A program made the translations under genes and the position numbers. Below, one piece after another: positions 16,642 through 24,306 of a DNA stretch of 64,000 nt. Each line of letters begins with the position of its first letter. Positions within the stretch are counted from its first letter, which is position 1. The DNA is from Geodermatophilus amargosae (GTDB taxonomy: Bacteria; Actinomycetota; Actinomycetes; Mycobacteriales; Geodermatophilaceae): NCBI RefSeq assembly GCF_900116515.1, contig NZ_FPBA01000003.1, forward strand, positions 310,001 through 374,000, given 5' to 3'. The notes under the pieces are model-generated. The model did not search any database. It saw only the letters and a list, made by a program, of their open reading frames with translations, and was not told the origin of the DNA.

Positions 16642-18039
16642 GTGATCGACCGGTTGCTCCTGCTCGGTGCCACGGGCGACCTCGCCGGGCGGTTCCTGCT
16701 GCCGGCGCTCGCCCGGCTGTCGGCCGACGGCCGGATGCCCGACGGCCTGCAGGTCGTGGGCGGCGCCGCGCAGGACTGGGACGACCGGACGTTCCGCTCG
16801 CACGTGGCCACCCGGTTGCGCGAGCACGCCGGGGACGTTCCGGCCACGGTGCGGGACGCCCTGGTCGGCCGCCTGCGGTACCGGGCGGTCGACCCCGCAG
16901 CGGCCGGCACCGTCGCCGCCGCGGCACGGGCATTCGACGACGACGATGCCGCTGACCGCGCGGCGGTGGCCGTCTACCTGGCCCTGCCCCCGGCGGTGTT
17001 CCCCGCGATGCTGGGCGCTCTGGGCGACGCGGACCTGCCGGCCGGCAGCCGCATCGCGGTGGAGAAGCCGTTCGGCACCGACCTGGCTAGCGCGGCGGCC
17101 CTGAACGGCCTGCTCACCCGCGTGACCGGCGGCGTCGAGGAGGCTGCGTTCCGCGTCGACCACTTCCTCGGGATGCCCACGGTGCAGGCGCTGCTGGACC
17201 TGCGCGCGCCCGGCCGCCCACTGGCACCCGTCTGGGACAGCGCCGCCATCGCGGAGGTCGAGGTGCTGTGGGAGGAGACGCTGGGGCTCGAGGGCCGGGC
17301 GGACTTCTACGACCGGACCGGTGCCGTCAGGGACGTGATGCAGAACCACATGCTCCAGGTCCTGACCCTCGTCGCGATGGAGCTGCCGGCTCGGCAGACC
17401 GAGGGCGACCTGCACGCGGCCAAGCTGGAGCTGTTGCGGTCGGTCCGCGTGCTCTCCGCCGCGGAGATCCCCGCCCGGAGCCGACGGGCGCGCTACACCG
17501 CCGGGACGCTGAGCGGGACGGGCGCCACCGGCGGTCGGACCGTGCCCGGGTACACCGACGAGGACGGCGTCGACCCCGCTCGCGGCACCGAGACCTACGC
17601 CGAGGTGCTCCTGGAGCTGGACACCCCGCGGTGGACCGGCACCCGGTTCGTGCTGCGCACCGGGAAGGCACTCGGAACGCCCCGCAAGGGAATCGCCCTC
17701 CACTTCCGCACCGCCGCGCCGGCGTGCGACCCGTGCGACGCCGAGCGGGGAGCGGCCGACCGGTCGTGGATCGAGCTGGACGCGCCGGAGGAGGGCCGGC
17801 CGCCCGGTGCGCAGGTGGCAGCCCCGGGCGAGCGCACCGCCTACGGCCAGGTCCTGACCGACCTCCTGTCCGGCGGGACCCGGCTCTCGGTGAGCGGCGA
17901 GGAGGCCGAGCAGGCCTGGCGGATCGTCGATCCGGTCCTGCAGGCGTGGGCGCAGGACGCCGTGCCGCTGCTGGAGTACCCCGCCGGCGGGGCCGGCCCT
18001 CCCCTGCTCGGGGGGACCGTCGGCTCGAGGCGGGAGTGA
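16642..18039 (+). CDS. Divergent glucose-6-phosphate dehydrogenase paralogue
   Basis: A protein of 465 residues (GTG start, GGGAG 7 bases upstream) with the whole G6PDH fold: GATGDLAGRFLLPAL, AVEKPFGTD, RDVMQNHMLQVL with the catalytic His, and WRIVDPVL at the end. The signature reads DHFLGMP (D173, H174, M178): the conserved Lys is Met and the Tyr is Phe. The Lys after the N-terminal GDL motif is also changed. The Asp and both His are kept, so dehydrogenase chemistry is possible, but sugar-phosphate binding should be altered. Possibly a different substrate. It is monocistronic. Confidence 0.88.
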   Translation: MIDRLLLLGATGDLAGRFLLPALARLSADGRMPDGLQVVGGAAQDWDDRTFRSHVATRLREHAGDVPATVRDALVGRLRYRAVDPAAAGTVAAAARAFDDDDAADRAAVAVYLALPPAVFPAMLGALGDADLPAGSRIAVEKPFGTDLASAAALNGLLTRVTGGVEEAAFRVDHFLGMPTVQALLDLRAPGRPLAPVWDSAAIAEVEVLWEETLGLEGRADFYDRTGAVRDVMQNHMLQVLTLVAMELPARQTEGDLHAAKLELLRSVRVLSAAEIPARSRRARYTAGTLSGTGATGGRTVPGYTDEDGVDPARGTETYAEVLLELDTPRWTGTRFVLRTGKALGTPRKGIALHFRTAAPACDPCDAERGAADRSWIELDAPEEGRPPGAQVAAPGERTAYGQVLTDLLSGGTRLSVSGEEAEQAWRIVDPVLQAWAQDAVPLLEYPAGGAGPPLLGGTVGSRRE

Positions 18040-18160
18040 GCCCTCCGGCGACCCTCACCACCTGGTCTCGGGGGCCTGCCCGTACAGGACTGCCTCGTGC
18101 GCCGTCCGCTGTCGGCCCGTGGAGCCCTTGCGTGCCGGTGGCGCGCAAGCCTCGGGCGCG

Positions 18161-18296
18161 TGCGAGCCGTGCGGATCGCCCTCGTCGGCGGCCCCCGAGG
18201 TCCTCGACGTCGTCGACCTGCCCGATCCCGTCCCGGGTGACGGCCAGCAGCTGCACGAGGTGAGCGCGGCCGGCGTCGACTCTCCCGACACGCACC
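18161..18296 (+). pseudogene. Decayed copy of the 5' end of the quinone oxidoreductase gene
   Basis: These ~136 bases match the start of the intact gene at 19969 closely (roughly 85% by eye). Shared peptides are PEVLDVVDLPDPVPGDGQQL and then EVSAAGV, followed by SPDTHH in place of ADTHQ. The first ATG is missing, an extra C in the run at about 18192-18196 shifts the frame after the first codons, and the similarity stops after 18296. The copy is in the same orientation as the intact gene, 1.8 kb upstream, with the desulfurase-like gene between them. It is non-functional. Confidence 0.8.
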
Positions 18297-18313
18297 ACCG
18301 CCGGTCCGCGCAG

Positions 18314-19666
18314 TCAGGTCACGACGGGCGCTGATCGGTCATCGGAGCACGCCGGGCTCGGGCGTCGTCCCGGCAGGGGACCGGCGATGCCGCGCAGGGC
18401 TTCTCCGAGCACGGCGACGTCGGCCAGCGGGGTGGCCGAGCTGCAGCTGACGCGCACTGCTCCCGGGAGCCTGTCGTGGAGGTCCGCCCGGGCGTCCTCG
18501 TGGAACTGCTCCACCTCGCTCCGGGTGAGTGCGAGCAGACGGCCGATGTAGGGGTGCGCGCAGAAACACCCACTGCGTACTCCGATGCCGTGCTCCCGGG
18601 CCAACCTGGCAGCGACCTCCCCGTGGTGCACACCGTCGATGACGAAGGCGGCCACGGGAAGCCGGTCGCCGGACGTGGGCCCCAGGCGACGCAGCCCGGG
18701 AACGGTGGCGAGTTCGTCGTCCAACGCACGGACGAGTGCCTCCTCCTGGATCCGGTTCCGCTCGCGACCGGCGCGCAGCTCCTCGGCGGCCGCGGCGAGC
18801 GCCACGACGCCGACGACGTTGGGCGAGCCCGCATCGTCCCGGTCGGGCGTGTCGGCCCAGACGACCTCCTCGTACGAGACCGCCTTCACCGACCCACCCC
18901 CGACGAGGAAGGGTTCACCGTCGGCGAGCAGCCGTCGTCCCAGTACCAGGCCTCCCGCGCCGAAGGGCGCGAACATCTTGTGACCGGACCAGGCGAGCAC
19001 GTCGATCCCGAGCGCCGCCATCTCCACCTGCCGGTGCGGCACCAGCTGCGCCCCGTCGACCACCACCAGCACACCGCGGTCACGGGCCGCCGCTGCGAGT
19101 GCGGCGAGGTCGGGCAGCCAGCCGGTGACGTTGGACGCCCCGGACACCGCCAACACGCGTGGCGTGGGTCGCTCGTCGAGGGCGGCGACCACCGCGGCGA
19201 CGTCGAAGGTCCCCGACTGATCGACGTCGACGACCCGCAACCGTGCGTGACGCCGCCAGGGAAGCAGGTTGGCATGGTGCTCGACCGCGGTGGTGACGAC
19301 GACGTCGTCCCGGGTCAGACCCAACCGGAAGGCGATCAGGTTGAGGCCTTCGGTGGTGTTCCTCGGGAACAGGGCGACGTGCGTCGCAGGATCGGCTCCG
19401 ACGAACCGGACGAGGGTCTCGCGAGCCTGCTCGTAGCGGGCGCTGGAGACCTGCGACTTCGCCCCGGCTCCCCGGTGGACGCTGGAGTACCACGGCAGGA
19501 ACTCCTCCACGGCACGGACGACCGCCTCCGACGCCGACGTGGTGGCCGCGGCGTCGAGGTCCACGTAGCGACGTGGCTCGCCGGCGACCGGGACGTGCAG
19601 GTCGGCGCCGACGAGGTGATCCCGACGAGGGAGAGTTCCTGTTCCGGACGAGGACGTCATCGCCAT
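18314..19666 (-). CDS. Aminotransferase class V / cysteine desulfurase-like protein
   Basis: A protein of 450 residues of the PLP-dependent NifS/Csd fold. Seen: YVDLDAAATTSAS, TVEH-like VTTAVEHHANLLPW, DGAQLVPHRQVEM, and the PLP lysine K230 in WSGHKMFAPFG. The usual catalytic Cys loop is RSGCFCAHPYIGRLL (C367 and C369), not the RxGHHC of SufS. A sulfur-transfer or C-S/C-N lyase role is likely but the substrate is unknown. The start at 19666 has GGAG 5 bases upstream; the ATG at 19660 is an alternative. It lies between a decayed and an intact copy of the quinone oxidoreductase start. Confidence 0.85.
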   Translation of the reverse strand: MAMTSSSGTGTLPRRDHLVGADLHVPVAGEPRRYVDLDAAATTSASEAVVRAVEEFLPWYSSVHRGAGAKSQVSSARYEQARETLVRFVGADPATHVALFPRNTTEGLNLIAFRLGLTRDDVVVTTAVEHHANLLPWRRHARLRVVDVDQSGTFDVAAVVAALDERPTPRVLAVSGASNVTGWLPDLAALAAAARDRGVLVVVDGAQLVPHRQVEMAALGIDVLAWSGHKMFAPFGAGGLVLGRRLLADGEPFLVGGGSVKAVSYEEVVWADTPDRDDAGSPNVVGVVALAAAAEELRAGRERNRIQEEALVRALDDELATVPGLRRLGPTSGDRLPVAAFVIDGVHHGEVAARLAREHGIGVRSGCFCAHPYIGRLLALTRSEVEQFHEDARADLHDRLPGAVRVSCSSATPLADVAVLGEALRGIAGPLPGRRPSPACSDDRSAPVVT

Positions 19667-19968
19667 CAGGCTCCAGTCATGACCCCGTTGAGCACGGGCG
19701 ACCGCTCGGAAGCCGCCCGTGTTCGTCCCGACGACGGTCGACGACCGCGCACGATCGGGCCTTCGTCCCAAGGGAGGCTCGACGTGCGGTCGCAGATACG
19801 TCCGCGTCGCCGATCGGTGACCATTCGCCACGACACGGGCTCCGGCCTGCCGGCGCCGGTCACCCGGATGAAGGCGTACCGACGTGCGTCGCACCGCGCA
19901 CGTCGCCGGCACGGCGAAGCCGGGCGCCGCCGGGGTCCTCACCTCCCCCGGGACCTAGCCTGACGGGC
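19667..19968. promoter_or_regulatory. Divergent intergenic region with leaderless-type promoter
   Basis: This 302-base gap lies between the desulfurase-like gene (minus) and the quinone oxidoreductase (plus). A TAGCCT at 19956-19961 ends 7 bases before the ATG at 19969, so transcription would begin at or next to the start codon. No ribosome site is seen in front of that ATG. The remaining sequence shows no gene and no marked repeat. Confidence 0.45.
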
Positions 19969-20940
19969 ATGCGAGCCGTGCAGATCACCCGCTTCGGCGG
20001 CCCCGAGGTCCTCGACGTCGTCGACCTCCCCGACCCCGTCCCCGGCGACGGCCAGCAGCTCTACGAGGTGAGCGCTGCCGGCGTCAACTTCGCCGACACC
20101 CACCAGACCGAGGACAGCTACCTGGCGCCTCAGCAGCTGCCGCTGGTCCCGGGCGCGGAGTTCGTCGGTCGCCCCGCCGGCGGTGGCGAGCGCGTCGTCG
20201 GCCTGGTCGAGGGCGGTGGCTACGCCGAGAAGGTCGCCGGCAACCCGCGGCTGACCTGGCCGGTGCCCGACGCCGTCACCGACGAGCAGGCCCTCGCCGT
20301 CGTCCTGCAGGGGGCGACCGCCTGGCACCTGCTGCGCACCAGCGCGCACCTCGCCGCGGGCGAGTCGGTCGTCGTCATCGCCGGCGCCGGCGGGGTCGGC
20401 TCGCTCGCCGTCCAGCTGGCCAAGCGGTGGGGCGCCGGGCGGGTCATCGCCACCGCCTCCAGCGCGGAGAAGCGGACGCTGGCCGAGGAGCTCGGCGCCG
20501 ACGCCACCGTCGACCCCGCTGTGGCCGACGACGACCCGAAGACGTTCGCCGCGGCGCTGCGGGAGGCCAACGGCGGCAAGCGGGTCGACGTCGTCCTGGA
20601 GATGACCGGCGGCAACGTCTTCGACGGGTCGTTCTCCGCCCTGGCGCCCTTCGGCCGGCTGGTGGCCTACGGCATGGCCGGCCGCCGCCCGCCGAAGCCG
20701 GTGCAGGCGCCGGCGCTCATGGGCACCAGCCGCGCGGTCATCGGGTTCTGGCTGGCCCACTGCATGGGCCGCCCGTCGATGATGGACGACGCCATGACCG
20801 AGCTGCTGCCGCTCGTGGCCGACGGCGCGCTGAAGCCGGTCGGCGGCGGCCGCTACCCGCTGAGCGCCGTCCGCGAGGCGCACCAGGACATCCTGTCCCG
20901 CCGCACCACCGGCAAGCTCGTCCTCGATCCCACCCGCTAG
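19969..20940 (+). CDS. NADPH:quinone oxidoreductase (MDR family)
   Basis: A protein of 323 residues. The N-terminus MRAVQITRFGGPEVLDVVDL and AAGVNFADTHQTED are typical of the quinone oxidoreductase branch. The cofactor domain has VVIAGAGGVGSLAVQLAKRWGAGRVIATASS, and the end is HQDILSRRTTGKLVLDP. It lacks zinc ligands and should pass hydride from NADPH to quinones or enones. Probably transcribed leaderless from TAGCCT at 19956. Its first ~136 bases recur in degraded form at 18161-18296. Confidence 0.92.
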   Translation: MRAVQITRFGGPEVLDVVDLPDPVPGDGQQLYEVSAAGVNFADTHQTEDSYLAPQQLPLVPGAEFVGRPAGGGERVVGLVEGGGYAEKVAGNPRLTWPVPDAVTDEQALAVVLQGATAWHLLRTSAHLAAGESVVVIAGAGGVGSLAVQLAKRWGAGRVIATASSAEKRTLAEELGADATVDPAVADDDPKTFAAALREANGGKRVDVVLEMTGGNVFDGSFSALAPFGRLVAYGMAGRRPPKPVQAPALMGTSRAVIGFWLAHCMGRPSMMDDAMTELLPLVADGALKPVGGGRYPLSAVREAHQDILSRRTTGKLVLDPTR

Positions 20941-20953
20941 TCAGCGGGCGTCT

Positions 20954-20983
20954 CCGCCCGGACGGTTCGCTCTCTCCGGGCGG
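20954..20983 (+). terminator. Hairpin after the quinone oxidoreductase gene
   Basis: CCGCCCGGA (20954-20962) pairs perfectly with TCCGGGCGG (20975-20983) over a 12-base loop, 13 bases after the stop codon. There is no U tract, as is usual in GC-rich actinobacteria. Confidence 0.5.
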
Positions 20984-21117
20984 TGGCGCCTGTCCCCCCG
21001 AGGGGTCACGACCCCTACTGCTCCCCGCGCCCCGCTCGTAGCGTCATCCGTGACCACTGCTGGGGGTGTGCAACGGCGCCCGGTCCCGGCGATCACCGAT
21101 CGCTCCCTGGGGGGACC

Positions 21118-21786
21118 GTGCCCCGACCCACACCCCGATCCCGCGCGGCCACGATCGCCGTCGGCGCTGCGCTGCTCGCCGGCCTGACCGGCTGCGACTG
21201 GCCTGACGTGAGCATGAGCCCCGGCGTGTCCGCCGCAGCAGCGGAGAGCGCCGCCGAGAGCGCCGTCACCGACGAGACGCCGGCGGCCGAGACCGCGACC
21301 GACGGGAGCACGGCCACGGAGGCTGCCGCGGCCACGACCGAGGCGACCCGCCCGGCGGGCGACCTGGACAGCGGCTCGCTCACCCGCACCCTGGCGGCCG
21401 GCGACCGCACCGTCGTCATCGACTACTGGACCGCCGACCGGGCGTCCGCCTGGACCGCTGCCGACGACAAGACGATCCAGCTCGCCGCACACGTCGAGGG
21501 CGGCGACGCCGACACCGAGGTGCTGGTCACCCGGTTCGCCGCCACGACCGACGACGGGACCACCCGCACCCTCGCTGCCGAGGACCGCGGGGAGTTCGCG
21601 CTCACCCCGCCGTTCAGCTACACCACCGCCCTCAGTCTGCCGGGGACGGCGTCCACGGCCACGTCGCTCACCGTCTCGGTGCAGTTCGACCTGCTCGTCG
21701 AGACCGAGCCGGGCTCGGAGCGCTACTTCCGCCAGACCGTGCTCGACGCCCTCGAGCTGCCGCTCCTGCAGGAGGACCCCTCATGA
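21118..21786 (+). CDS. Secreted lipoprotein, unknown function
   Basis: A protein of 222 residues starting at GTG 21118 with a GGGGGG run just upstream. A short Arg-rich n-region and hydrophobic AATIAVGAALLAGLTGC form a lipoprotein signal with lipobox LTGC (Cys at about residue 25). A Ser/Ala/Glu/Thr-rich linker (residues about 35-80) then leads to a beta-rich domain (RTVVIDYWTADRAS, KTIQLAAHVEGG, SLTVSVQFDLLVETEPGS). No family recognised. Its stop overlaps the ATG of the glycosyltransferase by 4 bases, so the pair is coupled and probably works together at the cell surface. Confidence 0.82.
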   Translation: MPRPTPRSRAATIAVGAALLAGLTGCDWPDVSMSPGVSAAAAESAAESAVTDETPAAETATDGSTATEAAAATTEATRPAGDLDSGSLTRTLAAGDRTVVIDYWTADRASAWTAADDKTIQLAAHVEGGDADTEVLVTRFAATTDDGTTRTLAAEDRGEFALTPPFSYTTALSLPGTASTATSLTVSVQFDLLVETEPGSERYFRQTVLDALELPLLQEDPS

Positions 21787-23264
21787 CCCAGCTCGTCGTG
21801 CACGGCAACCGACGGTCGTCCGACCGCGCGCACCTGTTGGCCCGCGGTGGCCAGCAGGTCCCCGACATCAGCTCGCTGGTGCCCGCCGAGTTCGGCGGCA
21901 CGGAGGCGCAGGAGCAGCAGCGTCACGCCACCATCAGCTGCGTCATCCCGGCGTACAACGAGGAGTCGACGATCGCCGACGTCCTCGTCTCGCTGCTCTC
22001 GCAGACCCGGCCCCCGGACGTCGTGCACGTCGTCATCAACAACACCGACGACGACACCCCGGAGATCGCCGGGCAGTTCGTCGGTGAGCACACCCGTGTC
22101 GTCAAGGGCGAGACGTACCGCACCGTCGTCCACGTCCACGACATCGGCGAGAACCCCGACAAGAAGGTCGGCGCGCTCAACTACGGCTACTTCGTCAGCC
22201 GCGGCCACGACTACATCCTGGGTGTCGACGGCGACACCACCCTCGACCGGCGCTGCGTCGAGTGGCTGGAGAAGGAGATGGTCACCGACCCGCGCATCGG
22301 CGGGCTGTCGGCGATCTACACGTTCGACAAGTCGAAGGTCCACGGCGCCATGGCCAAGTTCCTCGTCGCCGGCCAGCGTGCACAGTTCGCCGGCTTCAAC
22401 ATGGACAACCTGGTTCGCGGCCGGAACATGGCCGTGCTCGGCGGCCAGTGCAGCCTGTTCAGCGTCCGCGCGCTCGAGTCGGTCATGTACCGCCACCACC
22501 AGTCCGCGCCGTGGGTGCGCGACTCGGAGGTCGAGGACTCCAAGCTCTCGCTGCAGATCAAGGACGCCGGATTCAGCACCAAGATCAGCGCACGGGCCCG
22601 GGCCTTCGTCGGCCCCATGACCACGCTGCGCGCGCTGCACGGCCAGCAGGTGAAGTGGAACTTCGGCGGCATCGACCTGCTGTGGCCGGGCCAGCGCGGT
22701 GACAGCAAGGGCCAGCCGCTGCACCCGAACCTGCGGCTGCGCTGGTACGAGAACATCTCGATGGTCTTCAACATCGGCGCGCGCATGGGCTTCCTGCTGC
22801 TGCTCGCGGCGGCGCTGTCGATCGACGCGTTCGTGTTCAACCCGGTCTGGCTCATCCCGCCGGCCGTGGCCACGCTGCTCAACCTGCGCATCGCCCTGTC
22901 GATGCACGACAAGAGCGCCGTCGACATCGTCTACGCCACGCTCGTGGCGCCGGCGGAGCTCTACATGTGGGTCCGGATGGGTCACTTCGTCACCGCATGG
23001 GTGCAGTTCTTCGCCCGTGTCGAGAAGGACAACTGGGCGGCCCAGGCCGCGGCCGAGCGGGGTCGCGGATCGGCGTACGTGATGCCGGCGGTGTGCGCGG
23101 CGGCGACCTTCGTCGTCCTGATCTTCGCCTGGAGCCAACAGAGCATCGGCGTCCAGTCGGCCATCCTGTCGATCGGCTGGCCGGTGCTCTACCTGCTCAC
23201 CGTGCTGCAGACGGTCTTCATGCTGAAGAAGCTGGTGCGCCGCCAGCGCGGCTTCACGGTCTGA
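21783..23264 (+). CDS. Processive family 2 glycosyltransferase, membrane-bound
   Basis: A protein of 493 residues. The N-terminal cytosolic extension (about 45 residues) leads into a GT2 domain: ATISCVIPAYNEESTIADV, GVDGDTTLDRR (DxD-type), GGQCSLFSVRAL, SEVEDSKLSLQIKDAG (catalytic ED) and QQVKWNFGG, a match to the QxxRW motif of processive synthases. The second half has about four membrane segments (MGFLLLLAAALSIDAFVF, PAVCAAATFVVLIFAW, WPVLYLLTVLQTVFML). It resembles PgaC, hyaluronan or cellulose-type synthases that extrude a polysaccharide; the sugar is unknown. It is coupled to the lipoprotein gene. Confidence 0.88.
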   Translation: MTQLVVHGNRRSSDRAHLLARGGQQVPDISSLVPAEFGGTEAQEQQRHATISCVIPAYNEESTIADVLVSLLSQTRPPDVVHVVINNTDDDTPEIAGQFVGEHTRVVKGETYRTVVHVHDIGENPDKKVGALNYGYFVSRGHDYILGVDGDTTLDRRCVEWLEKEMVTDPRIGGLSAIYTFDKSKVHGAMAKFLVAGQRAQFAGFNMDNLVRGRNMAVLGGQCSLFSVRALESVMYRHHQSAPWVRDSEVEDSKLSLQIKDAGFSTKISARARAFVGPMTTLRALHGQQVKWNFGGIDLLWPGQRGDSKGQPLHPNLRLRWYENISMVFNIGARMGFLLLLAAALSIDAFVFNPVWLIPPAVATLLNLRIALSMHDKSAVDIVYATLVAPAELYMWVRMGHFVTAWVQFFARVEKDNWAAQAAAERGRGSAYVMPAVCAAATFVVLIFAWSQQSIGVQSAILSIGWPVLYLLTVLQTVFMLKKLVRRQRGFTV

Positions 23265-23268
23265 GCCG

Positions 23269-23313
23269 GACGCGGTGGGCCCGGGACCGTGCCGGTCCCG
23301 GGCCCACCGCGTC
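23269..23313. terminator. Perfect 20-bp hairpin between convergent genes
   Basis: The arm at 23269-23288 (starting GACGCGGTGG) is fully complementary to 23294-23313, with loop GTGCC. It sits 5 bases after the glycosyltransferase stop and 3 bases before the VWA protein stop on the other strand, so it can end transcription in both directions. Confidence 0.85.
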
Positions 23314-23315
23314 GT

Positions 23316-24275
23316 TCAGAACAGGCGTTGCAGTCGCCAGGCGGCGAGTCCGAGCCCGAGCGCCAGCAGCAGCGTGGCCACCCGGACGAACCAGTAGGAG
23401 ACGTCCTGCGGCTCGGTCGTGTAGCCGATCTGGCTGCCCAGGTCGTCGTAGACGGCCTCGAGCTCGGCGCGGGTGCGGGCCTCGTTGTACTGGCCGCCGG
23501 TCTCGTCGGCGATCTGCCGCAGCGCGTCGCGGTCGATCGGCACCGGCGTCACCTCGCCGCCGATCTCGATCGAGCCGTAGTCGGTGCCGAACGCGATCGT
23601 CGACACCGGCACCCCGGCCCCCTGCGCCGCGGCGATGGCCTGGGTGTTCTCCCGGCCCACGGTGTTGTAGCCGTCGGAGAGCAGCAGGATCCGCGCCGGC
23701 GGCAGCTGCTCCTCGTCCTCCACGTCGAGCGTGGACTGGAACGTGGTGATGGTGGTCAACGAGGTGAAGATCGCCTCGCCGATCGCTGTCGCCTCCGACA
23801 GCTCCAGGTTCTGGATCGCGCCGCGCACCTGCTCGCGGTCGGTGGTCGGTGCCACGAGCGTCGCGGCGGTGCCCGAGAACGACACCAGCCCCAGGTTGAT
23901 CCGCTCCGGGAGGATGTCGACGAAGTCGGCGGCGGCGTCCTTCATCGCCTCGAACCGGCTGGGCTCGATGTCCTCGGCCTGCATCGACAGCGAGACGTCC
24001 AGCGCGAGGACGACGGTGGCGGTCTCCCGCGGCACCCGGACCTCCGTGCTCGGCTGCGCCAGCGACAGCACCAGCCCCAGCAGCGCGGCCAGCGTCAGGC
24101 CGAACGCGACGTGCCGCACCCAGCCGGCCCGCTTGGGCAGCAGGCTCTGCGCCAGCCCGGTCTGGGAGAACCGCGCCGCGTAGACCCGGCGGCGCATCTG
24201 GCGGACCACGTAGAGGACCGCCAGCGCGACGACGGGGACGAGCGCGATCAGCCACAGCGGTGACTGGAAACTCAC
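23316..24275 (-). CDS. VWA-domain membrane protein (BatA-like)
   Basis: A protein of 319 residues. Two N-terminal membrane segments (PLWLIALVPVVALAVLYVV and AFGLTLAALLGLVLSLA) precede a von Willebrand A domain with the MIDAS motif LDVSLSMQ (D-x-S-x-S), ATLVAPTTDR and RILLLSDGYNTVG. A last membrane helix (VRVATLLLALGLGLAAW) ends the protein. In MoxR operons such proteins are membrane partners of the MoxR ATPase, probably in chaperone-like assembly or quality control of envelope complexes. It is the third gene of moxR-DUF58-VWA, 31 bases after the DUF58 gene, matching M. tuberculosis Rv1479-Rv1481. Confidence 0.92.
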   Translation of the reverse strand: MSFQSPLWLIALVPVVALAVLYVVRQMRRRVYAARFSQTGLAQSLLPKRAGWVRHVAFGLTLAALLGLVLSLAQPSTEVRVPRETATVVLALDVSLSMQAEDIEPSRFEAMKDAAADFVDILPERINLGLVSFSGTAATLVAPTTDREQVRGAIQNLELSEATAIGEAIFTSLTTITTFQSTLDVEDEEQLPPARILLLSDGYNTVGRENTQAIAAAQGAGVPVSTIAFGTDYGSIEIGGEVTPVPIDRDALRQIADETGGQYNEARTRAELEAVYDDLGSQIGYTTEPQDVSYWFVRVATLLLALGLGLAAWRLQRLF

Positions 24276-24306
24276 GGGCGGGCCTCTCTCGTACTGCGGG
24301 GGGTGC

